DNA of 64,000 nt. It comes from Cyclobacteriaceae bacterium (lineage in GTDB: Bacteria > Bacteroidota > Bacteroidia > Cytophagales > Cyclobacteriaceae). Below, piece by piece: positions 27,025 to 36,201 of this stretch. Made by a program: the position numbers and the translations under genes. The stretch covers positions 1 to 64,000 of the forward strand of contig JAHCHY010000012.1 of NCBI GenBank assembly GCA_026129485.1, written 5' to 3'. The notes beneath the pieces were generated by a model, which saw only the letters and a program-made list of their open reading frames with translations, made no database searches and was not told the DNA's origin. The number at the start of each line of letters is the position of its first letter. Position 1 is the stretch's first letter.

Positions 27025-29409
27025 TCACTTCAGATTCTCGTCAAACAATTTTAAAATCCGCTTGTATTCATCCGTCCAACTGCTGGGCTCTACAAAGCCG
27101 TGATCTTCCATTGGGTAAACCGCCAGTTCCCAGTTGTCTTTGCCCAGCTCAATCAGGCGTTGTACTAATTTTACGGCATCCTGAAAATGTACATTCACAT
27201 CTACCATGCCGTGGCAGATGAGCAAGTGGCCTTTCAATCCTTCAGCATGATAATACGGAGAGCTTTTCGCGTAAGCAATGCTATCGGCAACGGGTGTGTT
27301 CAGGATGTTGGCCGTGTAACCATGATTGTATTGTGCCCAATCCGTAACCGGGCGTAATGCCGCGCCTGCAGCGAATACATCGGGTGTGGTGAACATACCC
27401 ATTAGCGTAATAAACCCGCCATACGAGCCGCCATATACACCAATGCGTTTGGGATCAACACCGTGCTTTTCGGCCAGCCATTTGGCACCATCCACATTGT
27501 CGGTTAGATCTTTACCGCCCATAAACCGGTAAATGCCCGTGCGCCAGTCGCGGCCATAGCCTGCGCTTGCGCGATAGTCCAGGTCGAGTACGGTATAACC
27601 TTTATCAGCTAATAAATTATGGAACATGTATTCACGGAAGTAGCTGCTCCACCACTTGTGCGCATTTTGCAGGTAACCTGCACCGTGCACAAAAATTACG
27701 GCTGCACCGTTTGGCTTTTCGGGCTTGTATAAACGTGTATAAACATCAGCGCCATCACGGGCTTTGAATGTAGTTACTTCCGGTTCGCGCCAGTTGTACG
27801 ATTTAAACTCAGCCGAAAGTGAGCTGGTTATTTGTTGTGGCTTTGCACCCGTTTTGTTTTCCTGGATGTAAAGCTCCCACGGTTTGTTGCTGTAGGAGTA
27901 GCGGTAGGCAATCCATTTTTCATCGGGCGACAGGTCAACTTCATGCGCACCGGTAAGCGTTGTAAGCTTTTCAGCCTTGCCACCGGCTACCGGAAGCTTA
28001 TAAAAATGTTTTTCACCCGGATGCACTTCGTTGGTGATGAGGTAGAAAAATTTCTTATCGCGCGAAAGTGTAACAGACTGCACTTCGTACTTGCCGGATG
28101 TAAGGGCTTGTTTCTTGCCGGTAGTTACATCTGCAACATACAAATGTGAGTACCCGCTTTCTTCCGACTGGAACCACAACGATTTGTTATCAGCCAGCCA
28201 GCCGATGCTGGCTCCTCCAAAAAAACCGCCACCCATGCCCGGGCCACCAATCCACGCATCATCATGCTGCCGGTCGATCAGCTTAAGCTTACCGGTTGTA
28301 ACATCGAGCGATACGATCCACCGGTCTTTATTGTCTTGCGAACGTAATACCAACGCATTGTTCTTTCCATCGGCCGACCACACCAGGCCGGAGAAGCTTA
28401 CGGCACGAGGTTCAGGTTTTTTTTCTTTGTTGTCTTTACCGGGTTTTGCCGGATAATCTTTTTTGCCTGCCTGTCCGGTAGGCAGGTATTCAGGCACATC
28501 GAGTATGCCGGGGAGTTCATCCGTTTTTATAGAAACTACTGTATCGCGTTGAATGTCGTACACAAAAAGCTCGGAAGTGTTTTGCGTGCCACCCACTTTG
28601 CTGCGTGCCGGAATATCTTCCGTAAATCCCGATTCGGTTACATAGTTAGGTACAATGGTGTTCTTGGCATTGCTGCTTTTGATAAGCTGGTAGGTTACAA
28701 AATTTCCATCCGGGCTTAGCTGGATAGCCGTGATGTTCTTATCGTCCAGGTAAATTTCCTTAGGACGTTTCGGCTGATCAGCCTTTCTGTTTTTCTCTGC
28801 AGTCTTACGCTTTTCGCTACGCTGCTTCAAAACTTCAAAGTAGTCAAGCTGATCTTTCTTCAGCCATTTTTCCTGTTCGGCAGCTTTGGGTTCGGGGCGT
28901 TTGGCGCCTCGTTTAAAATCCGTTAGCTGGGCAAATGCACCGGTGGCGATTTCCCAGCTAAATAAATTGTTGTTGGCGGTAAAAATGATTTTGCGTTCGT
29001 CTAACGAAAAGCCGGCACCGGATTCGCGATCTACCGTGTTGGTAATCTGCGTGATCTTACCGGCAGAAATATCCAATAAAAAGAGATCGCCATTTTTTTC
29101 ATACACTTTACGGGTAAAAGCTTTGTTATATGCTCCTGCGAAAGCAGGTAATGCCCTGCGCGTAGCCGGCTGCACTTTTTGGGGTGTACGGTTTGTGAGG
29201 GTAATGCTGTACAGCGAATCGCCCGGGTTACCTTCCGGGTTCCAGTTAAAATAAAGCTGCCTGCTGTCGTCCGACCAGTTAAGGTTAGATGGCGCCACTC
29301 CGATCCACTTCGGATCGCGCATAATTTTTTCAACGGTAAGCGGGGCCAGGGTTTGCGCCATTGCCATGGGCCCCATCAGCAAAAGCAAAAGAATTTTTTT
29401 CATGGTCAT
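27025..29409 (-). CDS. Secreted S9 family (DPP IV-like) prolyl oligopeptidase
   Basis: The 794-residue exported serine peptidase has a signal peptide (MKKILLLLLMGPMAMAQ), a seven/eight-bladed beta-propeller (about 30-520) and a C-terminal alpha/beta hydrolase domain. The catalytic serine is Ser662 in GGSYGGF, the aspartate lies in CHGMVDVNVHF and the histidine is His770 in MEDHGF. Members release dipeptides or cleave after Pro/Ala in the periplasm. The propeller contains LPTGQAGK, encoded by a 21-bp palindrome (28466-28486) that looks like an in-frame repeat insertion in a loop. The start could be either Met1 or Met3. Confidence 0.93.
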   Translation of the reverse strand: MTMKKILLLLLMGPMAMAQTLAPLTVEKIMRDPKWIGVAPSNLNWSDDSRQLYFNWNPEGNPGDSLYSITLTNRTPQKVQPATRRALPAFAGAYNKAFTRKVYEKNGDLFLLDISAGKITQITNTVDRESGAGFSLDERKIIFTANNNLFSWEIATGAFAQLTDFKRGAKRPEPKAAEQEKWLKKDQLDYFEVLKQRSEKRKTAEKNRKADQPKRPKEIYLDDKNITAIQLSPDGNFVTYQLIKSSNAKNTIVPNYVTESGFTEDIPARSKVGGTQNTSELFVYDIQRDTVVSIKTDELPGILDVPEYLPTGQAGKKDYPAKPGKDNKEKKPEPRAVSFSGLVWSADGKNNALVLRSQDNKDRWIVSLDVTTGKLKLIDRQHDDAWIGGPGMGGGFFGGASIGWLADNKSLWFQSEESGYSHLYVADVTTGKKQALTSGKYEVQSVTLSRDKKFFYLITNEVHPGEKHFYKLPVAGGKAEKLTTLTGAHEVDLSPDEKWIAYRYSYSNKPWELYIQENKTGAKPQQITSSLSAEFKSYNWREPEVTTFKARDGADVYTRLYKPEKPNGAAVIFVHGAGYLQNAHKWWSSYFREYMFHNLLADKGYTVLDLDYRASAGYGRDWRTGIYRFMGGKDLTDNVDGAKWLAEKHGVDPKRIGVYGGSYGGFITLMGMFTTPDVFAAGAALRPVTDWAQYNHGYTANILNTPVADSIAYAKSSPYYHAEGLKGHLLICHGMVDVNVHFQDAVKLVQRLIELGKDNWELAVYPMEDHGFVEPSSWTDEYKRILKLFDENLK
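28466..28486. repeat. Palindromic repeat inside the S9 peptidase gene
   Basis: CCTGCCT and AGGCAGG flank a 7-nt centre that itself contains CCGG. On the coding strand it reads as Pro-Thr-Gly-Gln-Ala-Gly in frame. It has the form of mobile REP-like repeats found in this phylum. Confidence 0.65.
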
Positions 29410-29496
29410 TCTTAATTATGTCAGAAAATTAAGAAAAGCCCCATGAGGGTTAGCTGAAAATTGTACCAATGGTCAAAATCAATCCTGTTGCCCGGA

Positions 29497-29847
29497 TTAA
29501 TCTTTTTTATCCTTGGTCAGATCCGTAATTATACTGTTGAAGATGGAGAGGATTAAGCTGAAGCCCAGCGCCCACCAGAAGCCATCTACCGTAAAGCCAG
29601 CCAGGAAGTAATCCACCAGCAGGATGATCAGCGCGTTAATTACCAACAGGAAAAGGCCGAGCGTAACGATGGTAATGGGAATGGTGAGAATCACCAATAC
29701 AGGCTTTACAATTACGTTGGCAATGGCCAGCACGATTACCACCAGCAGGGCATAGCCGTAGTTTTCAACATGCACACCGCGTTGCAGCAGGTAGCCCGTA
29801 AGCAATACGGCAAGGCCGTTTAAAAGAAAGCGTATTAGTCCGTTCAT
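29497..29847 (-). CDS. Phage-holin-family (DUF/4-TM) membrane protein
   Basis: The start at 29847 gives 116 residues (MNGLIRFLLNGLAVLLTGYLL) and sits about 18 nt from a clear -7 box. A longer frame to 29955 runs through that promoter and was rejected. There are four hydrophobic segments at about 5-22, 29-49, 53-75 and 85-106. The pattern GYALLVVIVLAIANVIVKPVLVILTIPITIVTLGLFLLVINALIILLVDYFLAGF is that of the mycobacterial 4-TM holin superfamily. These chromosomal proteins are widespread and need not be phage-derived; no phage genes are nearby. Function is unknown. Confidence 0.88.
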   Translation of the reverse strand: MNGLIRFLLNGLAVLLTGYLLQRGVHVENYGYALLVVIVLAIANVIVKPVLVILTIPITIVTLGLFLLVINALIILLVDYFLAGFTVDGFWWALGFSLILSIFNSIITDLTKDKKD

Positions 29848-29864
29848 GATAAGTTTTATTTTTT

Positions 29865-29872
29865 CAAAGATA
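29865..29872 (-). promoter_or_regulatory. -7 box of the holin-family gene
   Basis: TATCTTTG on the minus strand matches TAnnTTTG exactly and lies 17 nt before the start codon. A -33 TTG is not obvious. Confidence 0.5.
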
Positions 29873-29905
29873 AGGTTTTGGCATTTTTTAGAGAGATAAT
29901 TCTGG

Positions 29906-30052
29906 TGCATTTCAACCTCACCCCCGGCATAATGAGGAGTTTGTGAAAAAATCATCTTCTCCCTCTCCCCTGGAGAGGGGGAGCAGAAGCTCTGCGTATG
30001 TGAAAAATATTTATGGGGGTGAGGTCAACAAGCCACGACAATTTGAAATGCA
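29906..30052. repeat. Composite palindromic element of 147 bp
   Basis: The ends are inverted copies: TGCATTTCAA (29906-29915) with TTGAAATGCA (30043-30052), and next to them CCTCACCCCC (29916-29925) with GGGGGTGAGG (30015-30024). The centre holds a further C/T-rich hairpin (CCCTCTCC with GGAGAGGG, 29961-29980). It fills the gap between divergent genes and looks like a non-coding mobile repeat. Confidence 0.55.
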
Positions 30053-30118
30053 CACATAATTCGTTGGATTTCAAATTTTGAATTTTAAATCCCGAATATT
30101 TCTACCTTCGTTCTCCTT

Positions 30119-31492
30119 ATGTACGCCATTGTTGATATTGAAACCACGGGGGGCTATGCAGAGAACCATCGCGTAACAGAAATAGCGATTTACCATTACG
30201 ATGGCATACAGGTAACGGATCAGTTTCATACGCTGATTAACCCCGGGCGTAAAATCCCGCATTTTATAACAGGGCTTACCGGCATAACCTCGCAAATGGT
30301 AGAAGAAGCCCCGGCCTTTGATGATGTAGCCGAAGAAATTTACGGTTGGGTAAAAGACCGCGTATTTGTTGCCCATAATGCGCACTTCGATTACAGTTTT
30401 CTCAAGAAAGAATTTGAAGAAGCGGGCATTAGCTGGAGCACCAAAAAGCTTTGTACAGTAAGGTTAAGCCGCAAGATCATTCCGGGCCTTAGTTCATATA
30501 GCCTGGGCCGGCTGGCCGAAAGCCTCGGCATAAAAATACCGAACCGGCACCGTGCTGGTGGCGATGCATTGGCTACAGCCAAAATTTTTGATGTGCTGGT
30601 AAAGCGCGACCAGGCTGGCGTGATCGCAAAAGCATTGAAGCGTAATTCAGGTGAAACCATCTTACCGCCCAACCTGCCCAAGGAAGAATTTGATAAGCTG
30701 CCGGCCAAAGCGGGCGTGTATTATTTCCACGATGCGCGTGGCACGGTTATTTATGTAGGCAAGGCCATCAACATCAAAAAGAGAATTGCCGGCCACTTTA
30801 CCGGTGAGGCCCGCGAGTGGAACCGCTCCAACATCCGCAACGAAATCCATCACATCAGCTACGAGCTTACCGGCAACGAGCTGATTGCGCTTATACTCGA
30901 ATCGCAGGAGATCAGGAAAATATGGCCCAAGTATAATCTCGCCCAGAAATACAAAGTGGAGGAGTGGGGCGTGTATGATTATGAAGACCGCAACGGTTAC
31001 CTGCGTTTTGGAATTAATGTAGTAACCAAAGGAGCACGGCCGCTCATTACGTTTTCATCGAAAGGCGATGCCTGGAATTTTATGTGGGAAAAAGTAAAAG
31101 AGCATGATTTGTGCCCCAAGCTGAGCGGCTTACAGATAGCAAAGGGCCTGTGCTTTAGTCATCAGTCGGGCACGTGCAAGGGCGCATGCCAGGGTGTGGA
31201 GAAAGTAAAGAAATATAACAAGCGCGTGCAGAAGGCCATCGACTCGTTCTTTGAAGCCGGGCAAACCGTGGCCCTTGTAGGTAAAGGCCGCAGGCCCGAT
31301 GAAAAATCGGTGGTGCTGGTGGAGAACGGAAATTACTTAGGTTTTGGATTTTTTGATGAGACTGAAAACATTTCTGACCTGGATGCAGCGCGTATGTTTA
31401 TAAAGCCGTCTAAAGATAATCGCGTGGTGCAAAACATTGTGAACTCCTACCTTACCAATCCGAAAGGGGTAGAGCTGTTGTTGTTTAACTGA
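30119..31492 (+). CDS. DnaQ-type 3'-5' exonuclease fused to a GIY-YIG nuclease domain
   Basis: The 457-residue protein starts with a DEDDh exonuclease. Asp6 and Glu8 lie in VDIETTG, FVAHNAHFDYSFLKKEF is ExoII, and HRAGGDALATAKIF is ExoIII, giving a domain of about 1-165. A UvrC-like GIY-YIG domain follows (about 195-280) with GVYYFHDARGTVIYVGKAINIKKRI and ELIALILESQEIRKIWPKYNLAQKY. The rest (about 290-457) is UvrC-like without an HhH. The fusion resembles the Cho/PolC-epsilon-like proteins of many bacteria and suggests DNA repair. A Cys pair region (CTVRLSRK; CFSHQSGTCKGACQG) may bind metal. Substrate is unknown. Confidence 0.9.
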   Translation: MYAIVDIETTGGYAENHRVTEIAIYHYDGIQVTDQFHTLINPGRKIPHFITGLTGITSQMVEEAPAFDDVAEEIYGWVKDRVFVAHNAHFDYSFLKKEFEEAGISWSTKKLCTVRLSRKIIPGLSSYSLGRLAESLGIKIPNRHRAGGDALATAKIFDVLVKRDQAGVIAKALKRNSGETILPPNLPKEEFDKLPAKAGVYYFHDARGTVIYVGKAINIKKRIAGHFTGEAREWNRSNIRNEIHHISYELTGNELIALILESQEIRKIWPKYNLAQKYKVEEWGVYDYEDRNGYLRFGINVVTKGARPLITFSSKGDAWNFMWEKVKEHDLCPKLSGLQIAKGLCFSHQSGTCKGACQGVEKVKKYNKRVQKAIDSFFEAGQTVALVGKGRRPDEKSVVLVENGNYLGFGFFDETENISDLDAARMFIKPSKDNRVVQNIVNSYLTNPKGVELLLFN

Positions 31493-31512
31493 TTCACGGA
31501 ACAAACTATTTT

Positions 31513-31770
31513 ATGAACTACATCGATCTCTTCGGTTACTTCGGTAGCTTTTTAACCTGTATCACATTTGTGCCGCAGGTATATAAAACCTGGCAAACCA
31601 AAAAGGCGGGCGACCTGAGCCTTACCATGATGCTAATCGTGGTGCTCAGCACCATAGTGTGGCTGGTGTATGGATTTTCACTCATGCTCTGGCCGGTAAT
31701 TGTTGCCAACGGTATTGTGTTTACCCTTAGCCTGGTGCTGGTGTATTTTAAGCTCACCTTTAAGCAGTAA
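31513..31770 (+). CDS. SemiSWEET-type PQ-loop sugar transporter
   Basis: The 85-residue protein has three membrane helices at about 5-25, 37-57 and 62-80. The PQ motif is in FVPQVYKTWQTKKAGDLSL. Bacterial SemiSWEETs dimerise to form a sugar uniporter in the inner membrane. Length and topology fit exactly. It lies 20 nt downstream of the exonuclease/GIY-YIG gene and may be co-transcribed, though no functional link is evident. Confidence 0.9.
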   Translation: MNYIDLFGYFGSFLTCITFVPQVYKTWQTKKAGDLSLTMMLIVVLSTIVWLVYGFSLMLWPVIVANGIVFTLSLVLVYFKLTFKQ

Positions 31771-31891
31771 ATTCAGGTTTACCTCTGAAAAGGGAGACAA
31801 ACCGCATATACAGGCGGTTAAACATTCCGCAAAAATTTTAACACCAAATGGTTAATATTGCGTTTTGATCTGAAAAGCAAGCAGAGAAATT

Positions 31892-32881
31892 ATGGCATTC
31901 GCAGAAGTATCGGAGATTCAGCAGGAGCATCATCAAAAAGTAAAGCAGGTTTACAGTGAAGTAGCCAAAGTGGTGGTGGGGCAGGAGTACATGGTAAACC
32001 GCCTGCTGGTTGGCCTGTTTACCAATGGCCACATTTTATTAGAGGGGGTTCCCGGCCTGGCCAAGACCCTAACCATAAGCACCGTAGCCCGTGTGCTGCA
32101 CCTCGATTTTTCGCGCATCCAGTTTACACCCGATTTGCTCCCTGCCGATCTGGTGGGCACCATGATCTACAACCAGAAAGAAGGAAAATTTGAAGTAAAG
32201 AAGGGCCCTATCTTTGCCAACATTGTGCTGGCCGATGAGATTAACCGCTCGCCAGCCAAAGTGCAGTCTGCCCTGTTAGAAGCCATGCAGGAGAAGCAGG
32301 TAACCATTGGCGAAACCACCTTTAAGCTGGATAAGCCCTTCCTGGTAATGGCTACCCAAAACCCGGTAGAAAACGAAGGAACCTATCCGCTGCCCGAAGC
32401 GCAGATCGATCGCTTTATGATGAAAGTGTTCGTGGACTACCCTACCAAAGAGCACGAGCTGGAAATTATGCGCAGGATTTCCAACATGCAGTTCAGCTAC
32501 GAAGTGAACCCTATTCTTACCAAAGAAGACATATTTTCTATTCGTGAGGCTGTGAATAAAGTAAAGATGTCGGAATCGCTGGAGAGATATATTATTGAAT
32601 TGGTAACGGCTACACGCAGACCGAAAGAATATAAATTAGACAACGAAGCACAATACATCCAGTTTGGAGCTTCCCCGCGTGCCAGCATCAACATGAACCT
32701 CGCGGCCAAGGCTGTGGCCTTTATGGATGGCCGCGATTACGTGCTGCCCGAAGACATTAAAGAAGTAGCGCTGGATGTAATGAACCACCGCATTATCCTG
32801 AACTACGAAGCCGAAGCGGATAATGTGCGCACCAAAGACATTATTAAGGCGCTGCTCACCAAAGTGCCGATTACAAAATAG
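31892..32881 (+). CDS. MoxR-family AAA+ ATPase
   Basis: The 329-residue AAA+ protein has Walker A in LLEGVPGLAKTL (about 51-62) and Walker B in IVLADEINRSPAKVQSALLEAMQE. Sensor-1 is in MATQNPVENEGTYPLPEAQIDRF. The C-terminal lid has SPRASINMNLAAKA and EDIKEVALDVMNHRI. MoxR ATPases act as chaperones that insert cofactors or activate VWA/DUF58 partners. Usually a DUF58 gene and VWA genes follow, but here the next gene is a TonB receptor 257 bp away, so this copy is separated from its common partners. Confidence 0.94.
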   Translation: MAFAEVSEIQQEHHQKVKQVYSEVAKVVVGQEYMVNRLLVGLFTNGHILLEGVPGLAKTLTISTVARVLHLDFSRIQFTPDLLPADLVGTMIYNQKEGKFEVKKGPIFANIVLADEINRSPAKVQSALLEAMQEKQVTIGETTFKLDKPFLVMATQNPVENEGTYPLPEAQIDRFMMKVFVDYPTKEHELEIMRRISNMQFSYEVNPILTKEDIFSIREAVNKVKMSESLERYIIELVTATRRPKEYKLDNEAQYIQFGASPRASINMNLAAKAVAFMDGRDYVLPEDIKEVALDVMNHRIILNYEAEADNVRTKDIIKALLTKVPITK

Positions 32882-33138
32882 TCAGCCTTACGACTGCTTC
32901 ACAGATGTTAACCAAATCTTACTTTCATTACCGGTTGTTTACCGTAATGTTATTGGGTATTACCATGTAACACGCTCATTTTCATTGGAAGTATATTGTT
33001 CAAGCAAAGAAAAAACGAAAACAAATGCACCGGAAAAAGACCGGTCAAATTCAATGCTTTAACAATTCCGTAACATAGCCGACTTAGCGGGATAATATTA
33101 GGGGTTGACCTTTGCGCTCAAACATTAAAACCCCGGCC
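32882..33138 (+). promoter_or_regulatory. Leader region of the TonB receptor gene
   Basis: This 257-bp gap is non-coding. It holds a small hairpin CCGGaaaaagaCCGG near 33030 and two similar motifs with an 11-bp period, TTAACA and GTAACA, in TTTAACAATTCCGTAACATA near 33058-33077. These could be sites for a response regulator. No clear TAnnTTTG box is present. Confidence 0.3.
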
Positions 33139-35994
33139 ATGTTGCGCTTTATCCTGGTTCTTTTAGCATTTTCTGTTTCATCCCTGGCATTATCTCAGAA
33201 TGGTAGTATTTCCGGTAAAGTTACCGATGCGGCTACGAGCGATGCGGTAATCGGGGCTAATGCTGTAATTCAAGGCACAACAGTAGGCGCCTCAACAGAC
33301 CTGGATGGGAACTTTACTATTTCCAACCTGAAGCCGGGAACCTACACGCTTTCCGTTTCTTTTGTAACCTATAAAACGCACGTTATACCGGATGTAACCG
33401 TAGAGCCCGGTAAAATTACTTCGGTGCAGATTCAGCTAAACGAAGATGCAACGGAGCTGAATGAAGTTGTGGTAACCGGTACACGCCAGATCAATACCGA
33501 CCATAGCTTGGTTACAGCAATAAGAGAAAGCAAACTGGTAGTTAGCGGAATTTCGGCCGAGCAGATCGTAAAGTTGCCCGATAGCGATGCTGCCCAGATT
33601 GCGCAACGTGTGCCGGGCATTACCATAGTGGACAATCGTTTTGTAATGGTGCGCGGAGTGCCTGAGCGGTATAACCAGGTAATGATTAATGGCGCCATAG
33701 CGCCCAGCACGGAAATAGACAGAAGATCTTTTTCGTTTGACCTGATACCCAGCAGCTCAATCGACCAGATGCTGATCTATAAATCCGGTACGGCCGATTT
33801 GCCGGGCGATTTTGCAGGAGGTGTTATTCGTATGCTTACAAAAGAAGCAGCAGTAGATGAATATACCAGCTTTGGTTTTAGCACGGGCTATCGTGTGGGC
33901 ACCAGCTTTAACGCTTTTAATAAAACCAAAACCAGCGCTACTGATTTTTTAGGTTTTGATAACGGGCTTCGTTCATTACCGGATGGTTTCCCTTCCAGCG
34001 AAGCTATGCGCGAAAGCGCTACCCGTTCGGCCTTACGATCAGAAGCCGGCAAGTCTTTGCTGAACACCATGAATTATTCAACCGTTGATGCTCCGTTAGA
34101 TTTTGGCTTGAATTTCGGGTTGGCCCGCAATCTTAATTTCGGAAAAGTAAAAGCAAGCAATGTTACGGCTTTAAGCTACTCCAGGAGCTTTCAGAGCTAC
34201 GATATGAATTTTATCCGGTATAATGAAGTACGCACAGAACCCAATCAGGAACCTGTTGTTCAATTTGATTTTAACGACAATTATTCAAAATCTGAAACGA
34301 AAGTTAACCTGGTGCATAACTGGATGTTTGACCTGGGGCCACGCGCAAAAGTGAAGTTCAAAAACCTGGCTGTACAGATAGGCGAAGATCAAACCATGCT
34401 CCGTTCAGGATTTAATAATTACGAGCAGGTGGGTAAAATTCAAAACAACAATGCCTACCGGTATTTGTCGCGCTTTATTTATTCGGGCCAGTTAGAGGGT
34501 ACATTTAAATCAGCCAATGAGGCAAATATTTATACGGTGGTGTTGGGCGCTAATTATGTAAATCGTAATGAGCCTGACTACAGAAGATTCAGAAGAGTTA
34601 AAATAGATGGCTCAGACGATCCGTTTGAACTTATTTTACCTCCAAGCTCATCGCCTATCGATGCGGGCCGCTTTTATTCCGAACTGGAGGACGTAGGATT
34701 TTCCAACGGATTTAATTTTGAGCACAAGTTTGGTGATGTACACGCGGGCCGTTCGTCTTCTGTAAAGGCAGGGTATTATGTAGAGCGTAAAACACGCACG
34801 TTTAACTCGCGTTACATTAGTTATTTTTACCCAGGTATAATGGGTTTCCCCGGAGAAGTAGGCCAGGAGATAATCCGCCAGCCATTGGATCAGCTTTTCT
34901 CTCGTGAGAATATGTTTACCTACAACCAGGATGGCTCTGTAACACCGGGTATGGCTATTATTGAAGGAACCCGTCCGACTGATCGTTATACAGGTGAGAA
35001 TTTATATACAGCAGGTTATGTGTCAGGAAATGTTCCGTTAGGGAAATTCGACCTGACAGGCGGGTTTCGGTTGGAGTATAATGCACAAAAGCTGAGCACA
35101 CAAAACGACAGCGGACCTATTCATGTAGATAACCCGGTTACATCTCCGCTCCCTTTTGTAAACCTGGCGCTTAACGTTACGGAGCGTTCATTGGTAAGAG
35201 CAGCTTACAGCCGTACTATTAACAGGCCGGAATTCAGGGAACTGGCTCCATTCGGGTACTACCAGTTTGAATTGGATGCCAACACCTATGGTAACCCGGA
35301 TCTTAAGACAGCTACAATCGACAATATAGATTTGCGTTATGAGCTATACCCAAACCCGGGCGAAGTAATCAGTGTAGGAACTTTCTATAAAAAATTCACC
35401 AACCCGATTGAGTTTAGCCTGATGAACACGGGAGGACTGGGCCAGAACTTTTCTTATGTAAATGCACCGGAGGCTTTTAGCTACGGTGCCGAAATAGAAA
35501 TTAAAAAATCATTAGCCAGCATTTCGGTTTCCCGGTTTTTCAGAAATACTTCGGTAAATATTAATGCATCGTTTATTAAAAGCGAGGTGGATTTGGGCGC
35601 TGGCGCTGGAGGGTTTCAAAGCCAGATCAGGCCGCTGCAGGGGCAATCGCCTTACGTGGTAAACGGCAACCTGTATTATAGCGACCCGCAAACAGGCTGG
35701 TCGGTAAACGTGGGATACAATGTTTTTGGCAGGAGAATTATGGCTGTAGGCAGCATCATTCTTCCTACCTGGTGGGAGATGCCCCGCAATGTGATAGACC
35801 TGCAAGTAGCCAAAACTATTAATAAGATGGAAGTAAAGCTGAATGTGAACAACCTGCTTAATGCCAAATACCGTGTTATGCAGGATGACAATCTTGACAA
35901 TAAAATAGATAATAGTATCGATCAATTTGTGCGCGGCTATCAAACCGGCCAGCTCGTATCGTTAAACGTGGGCTGGAAGTTTATGAAAGATTGA
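33139..35994 (+). CDS. TonB-dependent receptor with carboxypeptidase-like N-terminal domain
   Basis: The ATG at 33139 gives a signal peptide (MLRFILVLLAFSVSSLALSQ) and a 951-residue outer-membrane transporter. An upstream TTG in frame was rejected. The carboxypeptidase regulatory-like domain (about 20-100) has GSISGKVTDAATSDAVIGANAVIQGT and TYTLSVSFVTYK. The plug (about 105-220) follows with LNEVVVTGTRQ as TonB box region and ADLPGDFAGGVIRMLTK. The 22-strand barrel ends VSLNVGWKFMKD. It has no SusD partner, so it is not a classic polysaccharide utilisation pair. The following lipoprotein gene suggests a receptor/surface lipoprotein unit. Confidence 0.93.
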   Translation: MLRFILVLLAFSVSSLALSQNGSISGKVTDAATSDAVIGANAVIQGTTVGASTDLDGNFTISNLKPGTYTLSVSFVTYKTHVIPDVTVEPGKITSVQIQLNEDATELNEVVVTGTRQINTDHSLVTAIRESKLVVSGISAEQIVKLPDSDAAQIAQRVPGITIVDNRFVMVRGVPERYNQVMINGAIAPSTEIDRRSFSFDLIPSSSIDQMLIYKSGTADLPGDFAGGVIRMLTKEAAVDEYTSFGFSTGYRVGTSFNAFNKTKTSATDFLGFDNGLRSLPDGFPSSEAMRESATRSALRSEAGKSLLNTMNYSTVDAPLDFGLNFGLARNLNFGKVKASNVTALSYSRSFQSYDMNFIRYNEVRTEPNQEPVVQFDFNDNYSKSETKVNLVHNWMFDLGPRAKVKFKNLAVQIGEDQTMLRSGFNNYEQVGKIQNNNAYRYLSRFIYSGQLEGTFKSANEANIYTVVLGANYVNRNEPDYRRFRRVKIDGSDDPFELILPPSSSPIDAGRFYSELEDVGFSNGFNFEHKFGDVHAGRSSSVKAGYYVERKTRTFNSRYISYFYPGIMGFPGEVGQEIIRQPLDQLFSRENMFTYNQDGSVTPGMAIIEGTRPTDRYTGENLYTAGYVSGNVPLGKFDLTGGFRLEYNAQKLSTQNDSGPIHVDNPVTSPLPFVNLALNVTERSLVRAAYSRTINRPEFRELAPFGYYQFELDANTYGNPDLKTATIDNIDLRYELYPNPGEVISVGTFYKKFTNPIEFSLMNTGGLGQNFSYVNAPEAFSYGAEIEIKKSLASISVSRFFRNTSVNINASFIKSEVDLGAGAGGFQSQIRPLQGQSPYVVNGNLYYSDPQTGWSVNVGYNVFGRRIMAVGSIILPTWWEMPRNVIDLQVAKTINKMEVKLNVNNLLNAKYRVMQDDNLDNKIDNSIDQFVRGYQTGQLVSLNVGWKFMKD

Positions 35995-36145
35995 TCCGGT
36001 AATAATTGTAATTGATCAACCCGATCAGCAAAAATGCACCAGGCAATTTCATTTATTGCCTGAAGAGTTTGTATTGCCTGCCAGGAAATTACAGCATAAC
36101 ATTTCGGTAATAAATTCATAACCATTTGGGTGCCTGCCCTGGGAA

Positions 36146-36168
36146 CGGGTCATTCTAATTTTGACCCG
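36146..36168. repeat. Small hairpin between receptor and lipoprotein genes
   Basis: CGGGTCA and TGACCCG form a 7-bp stem with a 9-nt loop, 34 nt before the lipoprotein start. It may be a leader structure or weak terminator that sets the ratio of the two proteins. Confidence 0.35.
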
Positions 36169-36201
36169 GAAAAATTCACGAACCAACTAATCTAAAAACT
36201 C

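Noticed and set aside
29497-29847. Prophage holin
   Set aside because: The 4-TM holin superfamily is widespread on bacterial chromosomes, and no other phage gene is present.
29848-29955. 36-residue extension of the holin-family protein
   Set aside because: It crosses a clear -7 box and has no family match.
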